Shown: piece after piece, positions 28,455 to 36,174 of the stretch | How the letters are laid out: every line of letters begins with the position of its first letter | Position numbering within the stretch: the first letter of the stretch is position 1 | Assembly: GCF_034931005.1 (NCBI RefSeq) | Contig: NZ_JAYGIN010000021.1 | Location: 70,063 to 134,062 of the forward strand | Length of the DNA stretch: 64,000 bases | Direction of reading: 5' to 3' | Origin: Arcicella sp034931005 | GTDB taxonomy: Bacteria > Bacteroidota > Bacteroidia > Cytophagales > Spirosomataceae | The notes under the pieces: model-generated | Told to the model about the DNA's origin: nothing | Database searches by the model: none | The model's input: only the letters and a program-made list of their open reading frames with translations | Translations under genes and position numbers: made by a program

Positions 28455-29463
28455 TGCAAAAATGTCGCCTTATTTTGTAAAAATGTCGCCTTAAATGCGT
28501 AAAATTTTGTAAAAATGTCGCCTTACGAGTGTAAAAATGTCGCCTTAGCGTTTGTAACTATCTGAATAATAGATAGTTATAGGCTCTCTAAATCATTCAA
28601 ATTATATGATAAAATTTAAAAATCAAGATAGAATTACTAAAAATAAAAGTATTTAGGCTTAGTTTAGCTAAAACCAGAACATAATCATTTATCTAATTCT
28701 TTCTATTTGAATAAAATCTGAACGGCTTTTTGTGTAAAAATGTCGCCTTAGCTGATTTGTAATGATAAATGTCACTTAATTGACCCTGTAAAAATGTCGT
28801 CTTAGTCTTAATTTGACTTCATTGAAGGCTATTTGACACTAAAATGGAGTTTTGGGAATCTAAAAACTCCAGATTTTACTAATTATTAGCATCTTGAGTA
28901 GGTTTTAGTGTAAAAATGTCGCTTAGAAGGGAAATTTACTTTTTTGATTCAGTTTATATTTTCTGATGAGCTATGAATGTAAGAGATTTAATAGTAAAAT
29001 GCTCTAAATCAGTCGGTTAATGTTTGTAAAAATGTCGCTTAACGGAAAAAATTGACGCTATTTAATCTGTAACCAACAAGTTTTGTGTAATGAATGTAAA
29101 AACATAGTGATTGTTATATATATTAAAGTGTTATAAATCAGTTAGTTAGCGTTTGTAAAAATGTCGCCTAATCGTTTACTGATTTATGAATAGTTGGATT
29201 TTTAATATGCTAAATACGTGTAAAAATGTCGCTTTAGGTCATTAATAGCTTTGGTTTACCACAAATAACATATTTTAGCATTTATAATGATTATAAGGAT
29301 TAGTGTATAATCCATTGATTTTAAGCGAATTACCATATCTGGTGTTTTGAACGACTATTTTCACGGTTTATTTTTTCAAATAGAATGCGTATGATAATAC
29401 TTGTGTAAAAATGTCGCTTTAGGTTTATTTTGAGAATTGAGAAGATGTAAAAATGTCGCATTA
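28455..29463 (+). other. Replication origin: array of 12 iterons
   Basis: The consensus TGTAAAAATGTCGCCTTA starts at 28455, 28476, 28508, 28530, 28733, 28787, 28909, 29025, 29154, 29219, 29404 and 29446, always on the plus strand. The four nearest to rep are closely spaced (starts 21-32 bp apart). The others are farther apart (54-203 bp) and vary in the last bases (TCGTCTTA, TCGCTTA, TCGCCTA, TCGCATTA). The core TGTAAAAATGTCGC is nearly invariant (the first copy has TGCAAAAATG). The spacers are very AT-rich. These are Rep-binding iterons of a plasmid origin. Confidence 0.9.
28555..28579. promoter_or_regulatory. Small inverted repeat inside the origin
   Basis: TAACTATCT (28555-28563) and AGATAGTTA (28571-28579) with a 7-nt spacer, directly after the four tightly packed iterons. 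It is a candidate operator or strand-opening element; its function was not determined. Confidence 0.4.
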
Positions 29464-29534
29464 ACTATTGTTTGAAATACTTTAATTTGACGGATATTTC
29501 ATAGAATAATACTTTTGTTTTAGTAGTCGCTTTT

Positions 29535-29570
29535 GTTTTAGCGGTCTGACTATCGTCTGACCGCTAAAAC
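29535..29570. repeat. Inverted repeat with GTCTGACTATCGTCTGAC core
   Basis: Arms GTTTTAGCGGTC (29535-29546) and GACCGCTAAAAC (29559-29570). The 18-mer GTCTGACTATCGTCTGAC (29544-29561) is the reverse complement of the unit core in the tandem array at 50029-50150. Confidence 0.75.
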
Positions 29571-29684
29571 AAGCCAAATTAAAGTTTTTCAAGCACTATT
29601 TATGGCTCTCTTGTATTTTCACTTTTATGAGTTTTAAGTAAGAATAACAAATTAATTAATAATATTAAATATTGTCATCATGAC

Positions 29685-29745
29685 GTAGGGGCGTATCGCA
29701 TACGCCCAAAAAGTCGAGATGTGGGCGTATGCGATACGCCCCTAC
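29685..29745. repeat. REP-like palindrome (GGGGCGTATNNNATACGCCC type)
   Basis: Perfect 23-bp arms at 29685-29707 and 29723-29745, core GGGCGTATGCGATACGCCC, separated by 15 bp. It is much more GC-rich than its surroundings. Similar palindromes are widespread in bacterial genomes (general knowledge), so this is probably a mobile REP-like sequence rather than part of the origin. Confidence 0.8.
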
Positions 29746-29981
29746 ACAATATCAATTTATTTATTCCAAATACTTATACATAATAAAAGTAACTATGTAA
29801 TGTTATCTTTCAATTTCCTCTCCCCTACTCTATTGTCGAGTTTTATATCGAATGTGTTTAAAATTTCTTACTCGGTATAAAATCTGGGTGTTCCAACAAC
29901 TTCAATACAAAAAACGCTGTATTCAACGTATCAGCCTCTAATTTATTCTCAAATATGAAGTGCAAACAATGCTGATAAAAT

Positions 29982-30042
29982 AGTTTATTTTTTCATATAG
30001 CAAACGGACAATTTGTCCGTTTGCTATATGAAAAAATAAACT
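29982..30042. repeat. 61-bp perfect palindrome (30-bp arms, single-base loop)
   Basis: The left arm 29982-30011 begins AGTTTATTTTTTCATATAGC and ends GGACAA; the right arm 30013-30042 is its exact complement, separated by one T at 30012. It lies 164 bp upstream of parA, between the iterons and the partition genes. It could be a strong terminator that insulates the origin, a centromere (parS) site or a cruciform-forming site. Confidence 0.85.
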
Positions 30043-30166
30043 GAGCTATATACTTAAAAATACAAAAAATAACATTCGTGGGTGATTCTATTGTAGGTAA
30101 AAAAGCACCGTTAGGGTCTGAATTAATAAGTTTACTATTCCGAAAATAAATTTGCTATTTGTGTAA

Positions 30167-30190
30167 AAAGATATACATTTGTATATCTTT
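30167..30190. promoter_or_regulatory. Probable parAB operator
   Basis: Perfect inverted repeat AAAGATATAC (30167-30176) and GTATATCTTT (30181-30190), spacer ATTT, 15 bp upstream of the parA ATG. Its position over the expected promoter, together with the N-terminal helix-turn-helix of ParA, fits autoregulation as in type Ia partition operons (family knowledge). Binding is inferred. Confidence 0.6.
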
Positions 30191-30205
30191 TGTATAAATA
30201 ATTGT

Positions 30206-31147
30206 ATGATAACACAAGAAAAAATTGAACGCTTTTTTCAAACCAGAACAGGCTTGAATGTATCTCAAATAGAAAAGGAATCAGGAATGCCTGCAAGGAC
30301 ATTGCATAGGGCTTTTCAGGAAAAAAAAACGATTCCAAGCAAATATCTACCTGCTTTGGAAAGTGTTCTCCGTCAATATGGTTATTCAGATTCTCTTTTT
30401 GAAAAGGCAACTATCATTTCAGTGGTCAATCATAAAGGTGGAGTTGGTAAAACCACAACTACTATTAACGTAGGAAAAGCACTGAGTTTGATGGGAAATA
30501 GAGTTTTACTGATTGATATGGACTCACAAGGGAATCTTTCTCAATGCTATGGTATTCATCAACCGTCAGAGCAAATTATAAATGCTCTTTTAGATGATGA
30601 CTCCCTACCGATTGTGGAAATTAATGACCGCTTACATCTTTCGCCATCTGATATTACAATGGCAGATAGAGAGTCTGAGTTTTCGAGTGCAGTTGGTGCT
30701 GAAAGAAGACTGGCATTAAAGATTCAAGAAATTGAAAAGAATTATGATTATATCCTAATTGATTGTCCGCCAAGTTTAGGTATTTGTACCATAAGCTCAT
30801 TGGTAGCATCAAATCAATGTTTGATTCCGATTCAACCAGAAGCCAGTGCATTTCATGGTGTTGATAATCTTTTCAAAAGGATTAAGCAAGTTCAAACTTA
30901 TAGTAATCCTAATTTAAGGATTAAAGGAATTGTGTTCACTATGGTTCTAAATCAAAATGTTCATAAAGCTTTGATGGAACAGATTCGAGAAAAATACAAT
31001 AATTTTAACGTGTGTGAAAGTATGATTGATAACTCAAAATATCTAAGAGAGTCGCAAGTGATGCAACAAGATATTTTTACTTATAATCCGAAATCATTAC
31101 CAAGTGAACAATATAGTAATTTGGCTAAAGAATTAATAAATGCGTAA
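30206..31147 (+). CDS. parA: ParA partition ATPase with N-terminal HTH
   Basis: Start at ATG 30206 (MITQEKIERFFQ); an upstream TTG would overlap the operator. 313 residues. The N-terminal ~60 residues carry a helix-turn-helix (GLNVSQIEKESGMPARTLHR). The Walker-type ATPase follows: deviant P-loop NHKGGVGKTTTTINVG, VLLIDMDSQGNLSQCYG, and DYILIDCPPSLGI. This is the large ParA form, usually an autorepressor as well as the motor that segregates plasmid copies. Upstream is a palindrome that fits its operator; parB follows after 5 bp. Together with the rep gene and iterons it makes a complete replication and partition region. Confidence 0.95.
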   Translation: MITQEKIERFFQTRTGLNVSQIEKESGMPARTLHRAFQEKKTIPSKYLPALESVLRQYGYSDSLFEKATIISVVNHKGGVGKTTTTINVGKALSLMGNRVLLIDMDSQGNLSQCYGIHQPSEQIINALLDDDSLPIVEINDRLHLSPSDITMADRESEFSSAVGAERRLALKIQEIEKNYDYILIDCPPSLGICTISSLVASNQCLIPIQPEASAFHGVDNLFKRIKQVQTYSNPNLRIKGIVFTMVLNQNVHKALMEQIREKYNNFNVCESMIDNSKYLRESQVMQQDIFTYNPKSLPSEQYSNLAKELINA

Positions 31148-31152
31148 TACCG

Positions 31153-32007
31153 ATGAAAAAAGATATATTTAAAAAAGCTATCCAAAAAAATACTGAAGCA
31201 ATTCCCTTATCATTACTCGAAACGGAATCTAAAATCAAAAAAGAGTTTATAATTATTGACCAACTGAGAGATTTTATCAGTCCGCTAAGTAAAGAAGAAT
31301 CGGAGGGACTTGAGCAAGATATTCTCAAAGATGGTATTTCTGACCCCTTAATTATTTGGGAAACAACCCCCGATGTTGTAGGAATCGAAAATTCAACCAA
31401 TAAGTCAGTTTATGTGTTGGTAGATGGACATAACCGTTATAGAATTAGTCAGAAATATAATTTGGACTTTCGGATAATTCTGAGGAACTACAAAGACATT
31501 CAGGAAGTGAAGGATTCGATGTTGAACAAACAGTTGAATAGACGAAACCTGACCCCAGAACAAATTTCGTATTATAGAGGTTTGAAGTATAATAATGTTG
31601 TCAAAAGTCAAGAAGGATTGCCCAAAACTGTCAATGTAGCGTTTAATTTAGCTGAAGAATTTAATGTGAACGAAAAGACAATCAGGCGTGATGCGGAATT
31701 TGCCAAAGGTTTAAATAAACTTACGCCAGCATTGAGACAAGATGTATTGACAGGAAAAACCAAAGTAAGTAAATCTGATATAGTAAGTTTGGCAAAAGTA
31801 AATATCGACGAAACTGTAAATTTGAGTTCTCCGCAAGAAATTGTAAAAACGATTGCCAGAGAGAAAACGCAAAAAATAGGAGAGGAGAATCCAACAAATG
31901 TGAGTGATTTAGAAAACTCAATCAGAGAATTAGCGACTAATAAATTAGACAAACAGGCGTGTATAATTTTATTAGAAAAAATAAACACTTTGATGAATTA
32001 TTTGTAA
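31153..32007 (+). CDS. parB: ParB/RepB-like partition protein
   Basis: 284 residues. A ParB/Srx-fold domain is seen in LEQDILKDGISDPLIIWE, VLVDGHNRYRISQKYNLDFR (the equivalent of the GERRxRA motif) and MLNKQLNRRNLTPEQISYYR. A helix-turn-helix follows: LAEEFNVNEKTIRRDAEFAK. The C-terminal ~70 residues probably dimerise. The protein binds centromere-like parS sites and stimulates ParA. Which sequence acts as parS is not known; the 61-bp palindrome or the iteron spacers are candidates. It is translationally close to parA (5-bp gap). Confidence 0.92.
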   Translation: MKKDIFKKAIQKNTEAIPLSLLETESKIKKEFIIIDQLRDFISPLSKEESEGLEQDILKDGISDPLIIWETTPDVVGIENSTNKSVYVLVDGHNRYRISQKYNLDFRIILRNYKDIQEVKDSMLNKQLNRRNLTPEQISYYRGLKYNNVVKSQEGLPKTVNVAFNLAEEFNVNEKTIRRDAEFAKGLNKLTPALRQDVLTGKTKVSKSDIVSLAKVNIDETVNLSSPQEIVKTIAREKTQKIGEENPTNVSDLENSIRELATNKLDKQACIILLEKINTLMNYL

Positions 32008-32009
32008 AA

Positions 32010-32160
32010 TTCAATTATCTACAATTTGTCGCAAGACAAAATTAGACCACAGATAAAACAGATTTACACTGATTTATCTTTAAATTTATCCGTGTAAATC
32101 CGTTGAATCAGTACAATCTGTGGGCTAATTTTATTCTCCGACAAATTGTAGATAGTTCCG
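32010..32160. repeat. Palindromic repeat, family 2 (copy E)
   Basis: About 150 bp immediately after the parB stop codon, from TTCAATTATCTACAATTTGT to GTAGATAGTTCCG. One base differs in the inner motif (ATTCTCCGACAA instead of ATTCTGCGACAA), and a 9-bp piece (CGGATAGAA) is missing in the left arm. Confidence 0.8.
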
Positions 32161-32199
32161 TAAATCTTTAATTATCCCGTTTATTCGGAACGTTGATTC

Positions 32200-32295
32200 A
32201 ATTTTCGTTATTTTCCCGAAATAAATTTTGGGGTTACAAAATCTCTCGAACTTACGACTCTTTTGGTACAAATTATAAAGCACCAAAGTAAAGTA
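32200..32295. repeat. Degenerate family-4 repeat fragment
   Basis: CCGAAATAAATTTTGGGG and a terminal AAAGCACCAAAGTAAAGTAG resemble the inner hairpin and right end of the elements at 14046 and 47718. The left end is missing or strongly diverged. Confidence 0.45.
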
Positions 32296-32336
32296 GATTT
32301 ATGGGAATATTTAATTTGTTTCATCTCAACTGATTC

Positions 32337-33269
32337 TTAAATCATAATGGTAAAATGTACGTTTAAGCGACTATTGGTTTTTAACTCTCCATTAGCTAAG
32401 TTTTGAGTAATTGGACTTTGGTAATTGATACCAGCAGATATTTTTTTATGGTAAGATTCTAACCCAAAACTACCCAAAAGGGCTTCACCGCCTGTTCTGG
32501 TATTTTGGATACCTCTATCAACATCATAGGCAGCGTTTTCGTACGCAAATCCAATATTGGGAATAAGCATTAAGTTAGGGTTTATATTGACAAAACGAAT
32601 TACTGAAATATTACTATTTATCCGATTCCCAAAACGATATTCATTAGCGTTTTGGGAATTCATTTTATACGAAAAATCAGAATTCATACCCCATTTCTTG
32701 AAACGCATGGTATAGAATACATTAAGTGTAAAATCGGTGCTTCCTGTACCTAATTGAAAATTTGGGTTTGCCACTTCGCTATCGCTCAAATAATCATATT
32801 TATACTTTCCTGACGGTAATTTAAAGCCACTGCCCACTAATAAATTATGGTGAAATTGATGCTGAAGTGTATCAGTTAAAGTATTGATTAAATTATAATT
32901 TATCAATAAAGACATATCTCCAATACCTTGAATATCAAGTTGTTTTCCTGTTTTGACGATAGTCTGTTTATTGAAATTGTAAGGAATAAAAGCTAATACC
33001 TGCACTTTTTTGAGAGGGTAAACTCTTGCCCATAATTCGGTTTTCCAAAATTGTTCTTGGGTTTGTAAATTCACACTTTTGACATGAGAATCATAACTGC
33101 GATATCCATAACGCAAGCCCACAAAACTCTTGTGTGACTGTGGCATGATTCCCCAAAAAGAACCGCCATTTCCGCAACCGCAAAGGTCACAAGCCAATGT
33201 TTTTTGACTCGTTCCCCAAAGGCAAAGCAGTAAAATAATATAAATGTTGTTTTTCATGTCTGTTTTCAT
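32337..33269 (-). CDS. Predicted outer-membrane beta-barrel protein with CDLCGCGN motif
   Basis: 310 residues. The signal peptide ends near QKTLA, and mature sequence starts with CDLCGCGNGGSFWGIMPQSH. The rest is amphipathic beta strands typical of small outer-membrane barrels (for example FVGLRYGYRSYD, VLAFIPYNFNKQ, RLNVHFTIMI at the end). The ATG overlaps the TGA of the preceding diheme cytochrome gene (ATGA at 33266-33269), so this start is supported. The Cys-rich N-terminus suggests metal or redox contact. It is the last gene of the MbnP/MbnH-like operon and is a reasonable channel for copper or an oxidised partner; the exact role is unknown. Confidence 0.7.
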   Translation of the reverse strand: MKTDMKNNIYIILLLCLWGTSQKTLACDLCGCGNGGSFWGIMPQSHKSFVGLRYGYRSYDSHVKSVNLQTQEQFWKTELWARVYPLKKVQVLAFIPYNFNKQTIVKTGKQLDIQGIGDMSLLINYNLINTLTDTLQHQFHHNLLVGSGFKLPSGKYKYDYLSDSEVANPNFQLGTGSTDFTLNVFYTMRFKKWGMNSDFSYKMNSQNANEYRFGNRINSNISVIRFVNINPNLMLIPNIGFAYENAAYDVDRGIQNTRTGGEALLGSFGLESYHKKISAGINYQSPITQNLANGELKTNSRLNVHFTIMI

Positions 33270-34363
33270 TGTGGCGTAAACCGTTTATCTGCTAAAAATT
33301 GACGGTCGGTTAACGTTTTTAAAAATGCAATAATTTGAGTTTTTTCTGTGGTAGTAAGTGCTATGCCCAATTGCCCATTTTGGTATAAAATCGGGTCGAG
33401 ATTTTGAGTATTTGTCACAGAGTTGCTATAATGATTTAAAACTTCTTCCAAAGTTTGAAATCGCCCATCGTGCATATATGGCTTAGATGCTTCGATATTT
33501 CGTAAACTGGGTACTTTAAATTTATTTTTGTCTTCAGCTTGTTCCGTAACATTGGCACGTCCGTTGTCATAAACAGGAACTAAGGTTACTTTTTTTTCAC
33601 CGTTCACAATCGTAATAATAGATTGAGTGCGTTCGGTAGGAGGTAAGCCATTATTCCTAAAACTTCCATCCGAAAATAATTCCCCTGCATGACAAGAAGC
33701 ACATTTTTGTTTAAAAATGGACAAACCTGATAATTCGGTTTCTGATAATGTTGCTCCTGCTTCTTTTCTCATATATTTATCGTATCGAGAATTTACTGAA
33801 ACCAGCGATAACATAAATTGAGAAAGTGCCTTTAAAAACCGTTCAGACGTAATTTCTGTTGTGCCAAAAGCATTTTTGAACATGGCTGGATATTTAGACG
33901 TTTTGCGAAGTTTTTCAAGCACATTTCCTGTTTTTTCATCCATTTCTACTGGATTTTCAATGGGAGAAATCGAGAAAAGGTCTAAATCAAATACGCCACC
34001 GTCCCAACCAAATGTTTTTTCCCAAGCCAAATTTTGAAGAGCAGGAGCATTCCTTAATCCAATTTGGTTATCAATTCCATGACTCAAATCGTGCAAATGA
34101 TGCGTAAAAGCATAATCTTGTCTGTGACATTCTCCGCAAGGCATTGAACCATCTCTGGAAAGAATTCCATCATAAAACAGACTTTTTCCAAGTTCAAAAC
34201 CTTCTTGTGTGATTGGATTTTTATCTAAATTATAAGTTGGTTTTGGGAAATTATTTGGAGCAGTAAATAGTTTTTCGGGCTGAATAGTTACAGATTCAGT
34301 CTTTGAACATTCACTACATAAAAATATAATTATTATCAATGAAGTAATTTTAAGTGTTCTCAT
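33266..34363 (-). CDS. Diheme cytochrome c peroxidase-like protein (MauG/MbnH family)
   Basis: 365 residues. A signal or lipoprotein-type N-terminus (MRTLKITSLIIIIFLCSECS) is followed by two haem c motifs: CGECH (with MPCGECHRQDYAFTHH) and CASCH (KCASCHAGELFSDGS), the layout of bacterial diheme peroxidases and MauG. The MbnP-type gene lies just upstream on the same strand. In characterised MbnP/MbnH pairs the diheme protein modifies a tryptophan of MbnP so that it can bind copper. The same activity is likely here but is an inference from gene pairing. Confidence 0.88.
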   Translation of the reverse strand: MRTLKITSLIIIIFLCSECSKTESVTIQPEKLFTAPNNFPKPTYNLDKNPITQEGFELGKSLFYDGILSRDGSMPCGECHRQDYAFTHHLHDLSHGIDNQIGLRNAPALQNLAWEKTFGWDGGVFDLDLFSISPIENPVEMDEKTGNVLEKLRKTSKYPAMFKNAFGTTEITSERFLKALSQFMLSLVSVNSRYDKYMRKEAGATLSETELSGLSIFKQKCASCHAGELFSDGSFRNNGLPPTERTQSIITIVNGEKKVTLVPVYDNGRANVTEQAEDKNKFKVPSLRNIEASKPYMHDGRFQTLEEVLNHYSNSVTNTQNLDPILYQNGQLGIALTTTEKTQIIAFLKTLTDRQFLADKRFTPQ

Positions 34364-34469
34364 GAAATGTCAATTTTGATGAATCATTTTTCAAATTAAA
34401 ACAGTTACCGCTAAAGCAAAAAGAAAAGACATTTACTAAACTTTATCATGCTCAACGTAATACTTAGAA

Positions 34470-34504
34470 GTGGCTGAAAGACGTTATCCGTTCTTTTCAG
34501 CCAC
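34470..34504 (-). terminator. Hairpin between mbnP-like and mbnH-like genes
   Basis: GTGGCTGAAA (34470-34479) pairs with TTTCAGCCAC (34495-34504). No proper T-run follows on the minus strand, so it may be a partial terminator or a processing or stability element that sets the ratio of the two proteins. Confidence 0.5.
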
Positions 34505-34535
34505 ATTTCTTATTGATTTAGAGGTGAAATGGTTA

Positions 34536-35351
34536 TCAATGAGCCACGTTATGAATATGGTCAACTGAGAATATTTTGGCAACATTATTGGCAATCGGAG
34601 TAGCTGCTGCCATGCCATGAACCACATTTGTTGAGGTTAGTTTTAAGGTAGTTACCCCATCAAAAACTTTAGAAACATCAGCAAAAAGGTGAACTTCTGG
34701 GGCAATATTGGCACGTACAGTGGCGGCATCTGCAAACGATAATGTGACTGTACGAAGGTTATTAATGGTAGCGGAAGTTCTACCTCCAAAGCCGCCAACA
34801 TGGTATTCAAATTTCTTTAAGCCTGCTGAATTGCTTGGAACAACTGACGAAATTCCTTCTATTTTAGTGAAGATATAACCCGAATTCCAAGCCCAATACA
34901 TATTATCATTGCCATAAGAAGTTGGGTCAAGTACGCCAATACGCTGGCTTACATCCGAAATACTTTTTACGCTATCTACGCCAACCGTAAAAGTTACTTC
35001 TTTGTAATTGCCTGCGGGAATATCCTTCAACTCAGCATTGAGCGAAGATGCTACTGATTGACGAACTAAAAAGTAATCATTCGGAGATTTTACGACTGTT
35101 CCATCTTCTTTTTTGAACGAAACATTTGAGATAAAATAATTGAGCGTTGTTATCGTAAAATTCTCTCCAGAAGTATTTTTATAAACCCCCGTACCCAACA
35201 CTAAAGTTTTGTCACCCACACGATTTTCAAAAGATAGAACAATGGAGTTTTTATCGTTAGGATTAATTTCATCCGTTTTTTTACACGAAACAATTGAGAA
35301 AGAAAGAAGACCTAATAAGGCTATAATTGATAAAATTTTATTCGTTTTCAT
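34536..35351 (-). CDS. MbnP-family copper-associated lipoprotein
   Basis: Start at ATG 35351 (MKTNKILSIIALLGLLSFS), 271 residues. The signal peptide ends with a lipobox-like SIVSCKK. Family features: LNYFISNVSFKKEDG, AGNYKEVTFTVGVDS, the Trp-rich YWAWNSGYIFTKIEG, a FEYHVGGFGG segment and a C-terminal His-rich tail (IFSVDHIHNVAH). MbnP proteins bind copper after oxidation of one tryptophan by the partner diheme enzyme MbnH, encoded next downstream. In methane oxidisers they accompany methanobactin. Here there is no methanobactin gene, so the pair is likely used for general copper handling. Confidence 0.82.
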   Translation of the reverse strand: MKTNKILSIIALLGLLSFSIVSCKKTDEINPNDKNSIVLSFENRVGDKTLVLGTGVYKNTSGENFTITTLNYFISNVSFKKEDGTVVKSPNDYFLVRQSVASSLNAELKDIPAGNYKEVTFTVGVDSVKSISDVSQRIGVLDPTSYGNDNMYWAWNSGYIFTKIEGISSVVPSNSAGLKKFEYHVGGFGGRTSATINNLRTVTLSFADAATVRANIAPEVHLFADVSKVFDGVTTLKLTSTNVVHGMAAATPIANNVAKIFSVDHIHNVAH

Positions 35352-35522
35352 TTTTGAATATAAGAAATTACTGGAGTTGCAAAAGCAATCCATTGATTGT
35401 TAGGGGAATACGCAATGCTTTATGTAAAGTATTTAGCTGAAAAGACTAAATCTTACACACAAAAAATTACACATAAAGAAAGAAGGAGGCTTTATAAGCC
35501 TTAAATGATGGGTCAAAATGAC

Positions 35523-35915
35523 CTACGCCAAGCACGGAGGGTGAAAAAATGAAGTGGTAAAAACAGTATAAATAGATAATTGGTAAGTAAAATTAGATTT
35601 AGGGAAGATTTGTTTTACATCTAAATGATACGCAGAAAAGGTAGTAGTTTCAAAAACTTCTTCCAAAATTTTCTTAATAGATTGACCTTGTTTTTCCGTT
35701 TGTTTGGTAGCGTTATCTTCAGCTATTTTATGAAGTTTTTTCGCTAAATAACATTGACCGTTACATTTTAATTGAGGTTTGAAACGGTTTTCACAAAGAT
35801 TTTGAATGATAAAATCTCGTCGTAACTCAAAGTCCAAATAAACAACAGGCACAAGTAGCGTTTTGATACTGATAAGTACCAATAAAAATAACGCTATGTA
35901 GTTCTTTACCGTCAT
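35523..35915 (-). CDS. Small Cys-containing membrane-anchored protein upstream of mbnP
   Basis: Start at ATG 35915 (MTVKNYIALFLLVLISIK), 130 residues. One N-terminal hydrophobic segment or signal anchor, then a conserved-looking block CENRFKP-LKCNGQCYLAKKL. The three Cys (C-x9-C-x3-C) could bind copper or form disulfides. The C-terminal part has no recognised motif and ends FHPPCLA. It is 170 bp upstream of the mbnP-like gene on the same strand and is presumably the first gene of that operon. I do not recognise a named family with certainty. Confidence 0.6.
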   Translation of the reverse strand: MTVKNYIALFLLVLISIKTLLVPVVYLDFELRRDFIIQNLCENRFKPQLKCNGQCYLAKKLHKIAEDNATKQTEKQGQSIKKILEEVFETTTFSAYHLDVKQIFPKSNFTYQLSIYTVFTTSFFHPPCLA

Positions 35916-36088
35916 GGAGTTTTCTAAAATTCGGCACAAATATACAGACGAAATAATAGGTTGATGCCTCGAATGTCAAATTTGCTGATAAAAATCATGA
36001 AAATGGGATGCGTTTCAAATCTTGAAAAATCAAATTAGTATAGTTAAAAATGGGTTTTAGTATAATTTTTTTTAGGGGACATATCCGA

Positions 36089-36157
36089 TTTAGTAATTTT
36101 CAAATGTGAAAAACACCCGATTACCGATAAACCATATTGATAATTAAAATTACTAAA
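36089..36157. promoter_or_regulatory. Inverted repeat upstream of the pigment cluster
   Basis: TTTAGTAATTTT (36089-36100) and AAAATTACTAAA (36146-36157) are perfect 12-bp arms separated by 45 bp, ending 17 bp before the ammonia-lyase ATG. It is a candidate operator or leader structure for the 11-gene cluster; the binding protein is unknown. Confidence 0.5.
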
Positions 36158-36174
36158 CTGAAAACCATACTGAC

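Noticed and set aside
28455..29463. Possible CRISPR array
   Set aside because: Repeats are 17-18 bp, spacing is irregular (21-203 bp), the last bases vary and there are no cas genes. Proximity to a Rep_3 gene explains it as iterons.
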